A stretch of 64,000 bases of DNA from Vitellaria paradoxa (Eukaryota; Streptophyta; Magnoliopsida; Ericales; Sapotaceae), in the NCBI GenBank assembly GCA_019916065.1, contig CM034237.1, positions 58,476,590 through 58,540,589 of the forward strand, in the 5' to 3' direction. Below are positions 57,175 through 64,000 of the stretch, one piece after another. The position numbers and the translations under genes were made by a program. The notes under the pieces are model-generated. The model was not told the DNA's origin, made no database searches, and saw nothing but the letters and a program-made list of their open reading frames with translations. Every line of letters begins with the position of its first letter. The stretch's first letter is position 1.

Positions 57175-60100
57175 TCATTTCCTCGATTCCAATTTTAGCT
57201 TTGGGCATTGCTTGATACTCCGATCTTCTAGAGACGGAATTTCACCCCCAATTTTCTCCAATTTGGGCAACTGATGTAGATGCAAAGTGGACAACTTTAG
57301 TGATGTGCTATTTTCAAACAGAGTCTTCAAATTAACACAACACTTGATCTTGACAGTCTTGAGGCTTTGTGGTGGCTGGGGTGAAGACATAACAGTTACA
57401 AGCCAGGGGCAGCTCTCAACAATCAAAGATTCAAGTTTTCCAAAGCTCTCAGGTTGCGAGTTTCTGCCGTTAATTGTCACCAAATTAGTAACATTGGAAA
57501 TCAACAATTTCTTTAAACTTTTTGCAGAATTGATGATTTCTTCTAAGTTCTTCAGCTTTGGACATCCACTGATTTCTAGAGTTTCCAGAGATGTCAACGT
57601 GCAGTCAATACTCTCCAACTCTGGCAGTTCCCACAGACGCAATTTTTGTAATTTCTGCAGTTTAGGCTCCGATGATTCTCCCTCAAACAGAGTCTTCAAT
57701 TTATCACAAAATTTAATGCAAAGAACTTCAAGGTTTTGTGGCAGCTTGGATGAAGCAAAAAGAGTTGAAAGGTTTGGACAACAATCCAGACACAGATTTT
57801 TAAGGTTTTGAAAGAGCTCACGTTGTGGGTCCCCGCGGTATATGGTCTCCAGATTAACAGCGTTGGGGACTTCTAAAATCTCCAAATTCTTTCCCAATTC
57901 AGCATCATCTTTAGCCGTCCCCCTCTGAAAAACACAATCCATCTCTGTGCAGCACTCAATCCAACAGCCTTTCACTGCTTTGAAAATGGAGGTACCAAAC
58001 TCAGATGACCACATTTTGAACGAATTATCGATCAAGAAAACATAACCAGCATTATCGATGACTTTCTTATCAATACCCTTGGGGGCACAGTGGAATCCAC
58101 AGATCTCCAATGAATGTCCCTTTTCAAAACTAACAACTCCTTTTTGACTTTGCTCCTGATAAATAGAAAAACGGAATTCCTTGAACCTCTCCTCCCACGA
58201 GCTTTCTTCATTTAGAAGTAGAAGAAATTTGGTGCTACTTGCAGACACAGGAGGCACAGGAGGTTTGTTGTCTTCCCTGAATTTTCCAGCTTGCCCAGCA
58301 GAGATGCCCCATTGACACTGATTCGGCTCTTCTGATGTGGTATTTATCTTTGGCAGCTCAAGGTGCTCAAGGAGAGAAAGTTCAGAGATCCCATAGGGAA
58401 GATCTTTATGGAAGATCCTACAGGGAAGATCCTTCATCGAAAAGTTCAGAAACACTTGTAAGTTTGGACAATCCAAAAGCATTAGCTGGCGGAGGTTGCA
58501 AAAATTCTTCAAGGATGGTAGTTCACGAACCGCAGTTTTCGATAGATCTAGGACTTCAAGTTGTGTCAAAGAGTCCAAACCGGGCACTTCCATCAGTTCT
58601 GTACAACCCCTGAGATAAACCTGACAAAGGTTTTTGTGGTTTTCAAGGGTTGTTAACCTTTCAAGCTGGGTTTCAGAGAGATCAAGAGTTCGAAGGTGGG
58701 TCATGTGTTTCAAAAAACCAGCTCCACATTCCTTTAAGTTGATACCACTTAAATTTAGCTCCTCAAGATTTGTTAGGGAGTCAAGTGGTGGTGCTGTCAA
58801 GTTGGTACACTTCCTTAACAAGAGGACAGAGAGGTTGGTAAGATTTGAAAGGTTGGGCAGGTGTGAAATCTTAGTTTCAGAAAGATCAAGTCTCTCAAGG
58901 CAAGTCATATGTTCAAAGGATCCCGTTATTTTCTCCAAAGCAGTGCAGCCCGATAATAACAACTGACATAGGTTAGAAAGATCAGACAGGGATGGTAGAG
59001 TTTTTATGCCAGTTTCAGAAAGGTTAAGAATTCGAAGAGATATTAGGGGGTTGAATTCGCCATCAATTTCAACCAAGGATTTTGAACCCGAAAGATCAAG
59101 TACCTCAAGGTCTTTAAATGCTTCAATGCAGGGCAGTTTTTCTAGCCTAGAGCGCCTTAAGCAGAGATGGCGAGGATTCATATTGGAAGGTAGCTTTACT
59201 AAACAAGTATCTGACAGATCAAGGATTTTAGGCCCTACACAGCCGCCAAATGTAGGATCGCGAAACTCCATGAACTTACTAGCACCTGAAAGATCAAGGG
59301 TTTGGAGACTAGTTAATGACTCAGTTTTGGGCAGTCTCTCTAGGGATCCACAGCCGACGAGAGAAAGATGAGCAAGCTTTGTAAGTTTGCACAGTTTTGG
59401 CAACCTTTCAACATTGGTATGAGAAAGATTAAGCACTTGAAGTTTTGCAGTGTGATCGAAGGTTTTGTCCCTGAAACGTGTCATAGATGAAGCACCAGAA
59501 ATATCAAGCACCAAAAGATTTTCTAACTTTGCCAGACTCTCTAAAATGGTAATTTGAGAACACCCTCTAAGAATGAGCCAGCAAAGTTCCTTAAGTTTGA
59601 AAAGAGAGTCAGGTAATGAACTGACCTTAAGTTCAGATAGATGCAAGCTACGAAGTTTGGACATAGGCTTAAAGAAATCATTAGGAATTGTTTCCAAGGA
59701 ACTAGCATTAGATATCTCAAGAACAGTCAATATTTTAAGGTCAATCTTTTCATCGACATTCTTTAAAAAATCACAACCTCTGAGCACAAGCACAACAAGC
59801 TCCTGCATGTGACACAAGAGTGATGTCAATGACCCAAGGTTCGGGTTAAAAACAGCAAGAACTTGGAGTTCCTCCTTCAGGGCAGACAAGAGCTCTTCCG
59901 ACTGTAATCTGAGGTTGGGGTTGAAAAAGGTGAGAATTCGGCGTTCCTCACTTGGCGTCACCTTTGTGAAAACACGTTGGAGTTCAACAAAACTATTTCC
60001 ATCGAGGAGAAGCGTTGAGAGCTTCTGCTTCTGTTTCTGCTTCTGCACTTTTTGAGCTGTACCAAGTGATTTTATCATCCCGTCTCGTGCCGGGGTGATC

Positions 60101-61338
60101 CTACCAAGCCCATCCCACTTCAACTCCTTAAACTTCTCAAACACATCATCCATCCCGAGTAGAGGCGTCCCTGGAGATCCACAATGGTCGGAGTCATTCC
60201 AAATCCCATCTAGTTCGCCCATGACAACATAACCACCCTCCAACTTTTTCAGAACCATACAATCGACAAGCTCCATTAAAACAGAATGGCCATTCTCGTA
60301 TGCCTTTTGAATAGAATCGGCATCCCCAAGGTAACCTTCCAATATCCAGTAAGCTATCAACTCATTGTAATGGATGCGACCATGGCCCCAAATGAAGTGA
60401 CTGCCACGCCGACGGCAGTCAATCAAGATGCTATTGGGCACCAGGTCATACCCACTGCGTTGCAGCTGCTTTACATCGAAGAAAGATCCTTCTTTCAAAA
60501 CCCTCACAAGCATCATTGCCTTGGAATCACGTCTTCCTTTCGGAGAGGCGTTGTAACTCAAGGCTTTTGCCAGCAAGATAATTTCAGCAGGCAAATGAGG
60601 CTTTTTGGTGAAGGCTTCGACCGCAGCTGTAATGCGTGGATCAAGAGCATCGTATGCCCTCTGCCCAACCCTTTCTCGCAGCAAGGATGATAATGAATTT
60701 GGCTCAGACAAGGGCCCCAACTTCATCTCAACTTCGTTTGGATCAGCGATGCTGGCGGTCCTAGTGAGTAGAACTTTGTCTGAATGTTGAAGGAGAAGTT
60801 TCAGCAAGTCTAGCGCTGCCGGCTCGAATTTCGACAATTGACGATCCAGTATCTCTCTTTTTTCACCCAATTTGAATTCCGCATCATCCAAAATTAGAAG
60901 AAATTTGATTCGTTTCATTTCTCCCTCTATTTTCTTCTTCATCGCTTCAGCGTTCTTCTCCTCGTCTGCCTCCATTTCGCCGTCTTCAGCTTCAGCAATG
61001 GCTGGGCGAGACAATTGACGGGTTTCGCCATCTTTAGCTTCAGCAATGGCCGGGCAAGACAATTGACGGGCGATACTTTCACGAAGAGACATGTCATCGT
61101 AACCCGCAATCAGGAACACCCATACAGCACACTTAAAAAAACCCTTGCTAATTTCAGAATCACTTATCTGTTCAGCTGCCCACGTTTTCCCTGCTCGACG
61201 CTCCCCAACAATAGTAATAGCTGTCTTTCCTTTGACCTCGGCCAGTTCAAAGATTGAGGTTTTGTCTTTTTTGTCCTTGCAGAGCTTAAAGATTTTATTG
61301 ATGTCCAGCTGTTGCACTCCGCTGCACGTATTTTTCAC
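57175..61338 (-). CDS. Large NB-LRR protein of the At4g19050 type, 5' end unresolved
   Basis: A single open frame of 1387 codons. Numbered from 61338: P-loop GERRAGKTW at 45-53, RNBS-A-like CAVWVFLIAG near 70, kinase-2 LLILDDAEF at 147-155, RNBS-B KVLLTRTAS at 188-196, GLPL-like PHLPAEIILLAKAL at 247-260. A winged helix is near 300-370 (HYNELIAYWILEGYLG), with VVMGELD in the MHD position. At least 20 LRRs follow from about 440 to the end, many with an LDLSGAS/LDLSETKI core. No TIR or CC domain precedes the NB. There is no ATG before the P-loop: an in-frame TAA lies five codons before base 61338, so an upstream exon must supply the start. A CAG acceptor at about 61325 is possible. Stop at 57175. 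Likely an intracellular immune receptor or regulator of the At4g19050 group (likeness from memory). No internal stop, so it is probably expressed if an upstream exon exists. Confidence 0.87.
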   Translation of the reverse strand: MKNTCSGVQQLDINKIFKLCKDKKDKTSIFELAEVKGKTAITIVGERRAGKTWAAEQISDSEISKGFFKCAVWVFLIAGYDDMSLRESIARQLSCPAIAEAKDGETRQLSRPAIAEAEDGEMEADEEKNAEAMKKKIEGEMKRIKFLLILDDAEFKLGEKREILDRQLSKFEPAALDLLKLLLQHSDKVLLTRTASIADPNEVEMKLGPLSEPNSLSSLLRERVGQRAYDALDPRITAAVEAFTKKPHLPAEIILLAKALSYNASPKGRRDSKAMMLVRVLKEGSFFDVKQLQRSGYDLVPNSILIDCRRRGSHFIWGHGRIHYNELIAYWILEGYLGDADSIQKAYENGHSVLMELVDCMVLKKLEGGYVVMGELDGIWNDSDHCGSPGTPLLGMDDVFEKFKELKWDGLGRITPARDGMIKSLGTAQKVQKQKQKQKLSTLLLDGNSFVELQRVFTKVTPSEERRILTFFNPNLRLQSEELLSALKEELQVLAVFNPNLGSLTSLLCHMQELVVLVLRGCDFLKNVDEKIDLKILTVLEISNASSLETIPNDFFKPMSKLRSLHLSELKVSSLPDSLFKLKELCWLILRGCSQITILESLAKLENLLVLDISGASSMTRFRDKTFDHTAKLQVLNLSHTNVERLPKLCKLTKLAHLSLVGCGSLERLPKTESLTSLQTLDLSGASKFMEFRDPTFGGCVGPKILDLSDTCLVKLPSNMNPRHLCLRRSRLEKLPCIEAFKDLEVLDLSGSKSLVEIDGEFNPLISLRILNLSETGIKTLPSLSDLSNLCQLLLSGCTALEKITGSFEHMTCLERLDLSETKISHLPNLSNLTNLSVLLLRKCTNLTAPPLDSLTNLEELNLSGINLKECGAGFLKHMTHLRTLDLSETQLERLTTLENHKNLCQVYLRGCTELMEVPGLDSLTQLEVLDLSKTAVRELPSLKNFCNLRQLMLLDCPNLQVFLNFSMKDLPCRIFHKDLPYGISELSLLEHLELPKINTTSEEPNQCQWGISAGQAGKFREDNKPPVPPVSASSTKFLLLLNEESSWEERFKEFRFSIYQEQSQKGVVSFEKGHSLEICGFHCAPKGIDKKVIDNAGYVFLIDNSFKMWSSEFGTSIFKAVKGCWIECCTEMDCVFQRGTAKDDAELGKNLEILEVPNAVNLETIYRGDPQRELFQNLKNLCLDCCPNLSTLFASSKLPQNLEVLCIKFCDKLKTLFEGESSEPKLQKLQKLRLWELPELESIDCTLTSLETLEISGCPKLKNLEEIINSAKSLKKLLISNVTNLVTINGRNSQPESFGKLESLIVESCPWLVTVMSSPQPPQSLKTVKIKCCVNLKTLFENSTSLKLSTLHLHQLPKLEKIGGEIPSLEDRSIKQCPKLKLESRK
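60978..61073 (-). repeat. In-frame 48-bp tandem duplication in the large NLR
   Basis: Two units encode RQLSCPAIAEAKDGE and RQLSRPAIAEAEDGE, differing at a few bases. The repeat lies between the P-loop and kinase-2 motifs, where it lengthens a loop without breaking the frame. Confidence 0.88.
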
Positions 61339-61407
61339 CAGGCAAATGAATTAGAATTCCGAAAATCTGAAGATGGAAGCAAAAAAGGTTCAATTTTTAT
61401 ACTACTA

Positions 61408-61790
61408 GGCTTTGTTTGTTCGAAGGATTGGATGATGGGATAAGTTATAACGTGGAGTCTACAGATAAGATTAGATAAAAGATAAAATTAATTTTTTATG
61501 TGAAATTATTTTTTTAGTGTTTGATTGATGGGATATAAAATAGGATAAAAGATGTGATATGATAGGAAATAATGTTGGACCTTTGGATCTTGGAGGGAAA
61601 CAAATCCAAAAATGGGATATTAATAATACCACATATCCCACCGGATTACTCATCCGGCAAATCCCCTCACTATATATCCAATCCGTGAGACCCACGAATT
61701 AAACAAAAATCAAAACAAACACTTCACTTGATGGGTCCCACGGATTATTTCTCCAATCTCCCGTTTCTCATCTGGCAAACAAACATGGCC
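61408..61790. mobile_element. MITE directly upstream of the large NLR frame
   Basis: Ends GGCTTTGTTTGTTCG and GGCAAACAAACATGGCC are imperfect inverted repeats, flanked by CTA on both sides (61405-61407, 61791-61793), a possible 3-bp target duplication. 383 bp, no transposase. It begins 70 bp 5' of the open NB-LRR frame, so it lies in the promoter, leader or first intron of that gene. Confidence 0.7.
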
Positions 61791-61793
61791 CTA

Positions 61794-64000
61794 AAGTTTC
61801 AACAATTTTTTTTATATCATGAAAATAATGATTTTTATGTATCTATTAATTAAAAAAATTTGGTTCATAAGAAAAAAAAAACTAAATTAGAAAAATGTTC
61901 TTAAACCGTAGTTTATGTTCCAAATGTGGATTACGTTAATTATATTGATTTTGTTTAAAAATTTAAGTGAGTAGACATTAATTTTAACTAAATTTACTTC
62001 TTGTTTGAATATTTGTTTGTCTAAATTTTCATTTTCTATTTATGAAATACTCATACGCGTACGTATACGAATATTTTTATTAAAAAAATTAAAATAAATT
62101 TACATCTATTCAAATTTTGAATTATATGTTTATGAACTTTGAAAATCGCACTATTCCTTGCAATTATACAAAATAACTTAACTTCAGTTAAAAAGATCTT
62201 TAGAAACAAAAGTAAAAAAATATGTGAGATACTAAATATATTTTTTTAATTGATATAAAGATTAAGAAAATCAAAACAATTTTAAAAGTATATTATCAAA
62301 AAAATAACATATTTTAAATTAATATATAAATTCAAACAATTTAAGGAACTAACATAGATAAGAAATTTAAAACTTCATGTATTTTTAGACAGATGCACAG
62401 GACATAATAAACTAGAGAATTAAAATATACAGAGTTTTCAGGATCATAATGTCTCTTAAAATTCATAATTTATTTTAATAAGAGTATTTTTAAAATAAGA
62501 GTATTTATTTTGTAAAAATATATATTTAGAGTATGTATTAAAAATTTCGTGGCCTGAACTTAACCTAATTTCAATCTTACTCGTGCGAATTGTAGTTTAA
62601 AGCCAAAAAATAAAAAATAAAAATAAATACAATAATAAAAGAGAAATATATAATTACACGAAAGCATTTTCTAGAACAATTGGTTATCGGATATTAAAAA
62701 GAGGTTAAGGGAAGTACTAAAATTTTTATCCAACATCACTGGACAAATTTTAAGAATGAAATTTTATTTAATTAAAAAAGCATGTGATAAATTGACTTTT
62801 TAATTTTCTTTGTTTACAAATTCATAACTATAAATTAATAATCCATTTTGCTATTATTAGCATTGGGTTTATTTGAGACTCACTCACATGCCATAATCTA
62901 TATCATTCCCAAGCGAGTTATGGCGTCCTTGTTTTCGAACCAATAACTTATACAAGTAAAGATAAATTACATGCATCTCTCGTAAATATTTGATTAGCTA
63001 TATATAAATTTTCCTTTACTTAAATATTAAGACGATAATTTTTATTTTACAATTATTATTAATACTGACCACTAATTTATTATATTCCATTCAATATTTG
63101 AATACAAATAGTAACGTAATCAAATATTTACACAATATAATTTATTTAATAATTTAAACATGTAAAATATTCAAAATAAATTTAATAATCTGTTTTCAAT
63201 AACTCATCAAGATCTACAATTTTACCATTATTAGCTTGTAGAAATGCTTTTAACTCATATTAAACTTTTTATATGTTTATGAAACGATAAAGAATGTATA
63301 TTATAAATATATTCTAATAAAAATTCATACTTCAAATGTTGGTAGAGTTAATTATTAATAACATCTTATAAAGTAGCAGATGTCACTATAATATTAAAAT
63401 AAATTACTGTCTATTTATATTTAGTTAAATATTCAAGAAAAGTCCTTATAAATTACTCTTTCTTCGTTTAGAAAGTAATAACTATATATATATATTTTTG
63501 GAGAAATTATTCCAGCCTCAACTGAAGTTTATTGAAAAGCGAAACACCACCCATTAGATTTTGAAAATTAAACTGAAATCTCTTTTTATTTTTTATTTTT
63601 TTTATTTCTTTATAAAATGATATCCCCATTAATGTGTTTTTACGTTTAATTAAAAATATAACAATTTACATAAAAAAAAAGGGAAAAAAAAAAGACTCTG
63701 TTAGTACAAAAAATAAACTCGGACATGTTATATTCATCTTGAGCACACGTGCCAAATTCATGACAAATCTAAGAGAAAATGGGTAAATTAATAAAATTAA
63801 CGTAGCATTATTATCAAATCTTTATCCAATTAACTCTCACTCTTTTTTTTTTTTTACCCCATATTTATAATTCAAGACGGTCACTAAATGACATGATACA
63901 CTGACAGCCATATACAAATACCACCATTCACAATCGAATTCCTCGTCTTTACCATCCGATTTACAAACATATGCTTAAATTTCATAGAAATCGTAACTCC
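61794..64000. other. AT-rich intergenic DNA to the right edge
   Basis: No open frame of interest and no first exon for the large NLR that I can support. Only short A/T runs and a (TA)n at 63483-63497. Confidence 0.5.

Noticed and set aside
57287..61354. Several plus-strand open frames opposite the large NLR
   Set aside because: Antisense shadows of a 4.1 kb coding frame; no recognisable content.
1..64000. tRNA, rRNA or other structural RNA genes
   Set aside because: No cloverleaf with matching arms and no rRNA sequence was found by eye; a covariance search would be decisive.

Overview
The window is nuclear DNA from a flowering plant, most likely a woody eudicot. It is AT-rich and gene-poor, crowded with LTR retrotransposons, MITEs, hAT-like elements and microsatellites, and holds plant-only gene families (NLR immune receptors, DUF4220/DUF594 membrane proteins). 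The species cannot be named from sequence alone. There is no sign of prokaryotic or organellar DNA.

Layout. 1-6784: a degenerate Ty3/gypsy element on the minus strand that runs off the left edge, with a 2.8 kb LTR; 7048-8894 is a related solo-LTR-like block. 8.9-16.4 kb: intergenic DNA with MITEs, a Helitron candidate abutting an F-box/kelch gene fragment, and a duplicated block whose second copy lies just 3' of the first NLR-like gene. 16.6-19.55 kb (minus): an NLR-like gene with coiled coil, winged helix and LRRs but no nucleotide-binding domain, broken by a shift at a 7-base homopolymer. 23.475-25.796 kb (plus): an intact, intronless DUF4220/DUF594 membrane protein gene. 26-42 kb: intergenic DNA with a hAT-like element with perfect 8-bp TSDs, a PIF/Harbinger-like pair, and a local tandem duplication.

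42.251-51.204 kb (plus): a short NLR (N-terminal helical domain plus NB, no LRR) interrupted twice. A 6364-bp Ty1/copia element (GAAGA target duplication) sits after codon 78, and a 1383-bp hAT-like element carrying about 620 bp of CA/CG microsatellite sits inside the NB domain. Without the two insertions and one copy of each target duplication, the remaining bases total 1194 (398 codons with stop) in one frame. 54.5-55.1 kb (minus): a remnant of a second LRR gene of the 16.6 kb type. 57.175-61.338 kb (minus): a large NB-LRR gene resembling the At4g19050 group, with no visible start codon and a MITE just upstream. 61.8-64 kb: AT-rich, no gene seen.

How the genes may work together. One gene family here has WHD-LRR without NB, another has NB without WHD-LRR, and a DUF4220/DUF594 membrane protein lies between them. 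From memory, the Arabidopsis AT5G45440-AT5G45540 interval has the same mixture. This suggests an old linked module, possibly a split NLR associated with a membrane protein. In this copy the NB half is destroyed by transposons and the LRR half is frameshifted, so the local module looks decayed. The functional link is inference.
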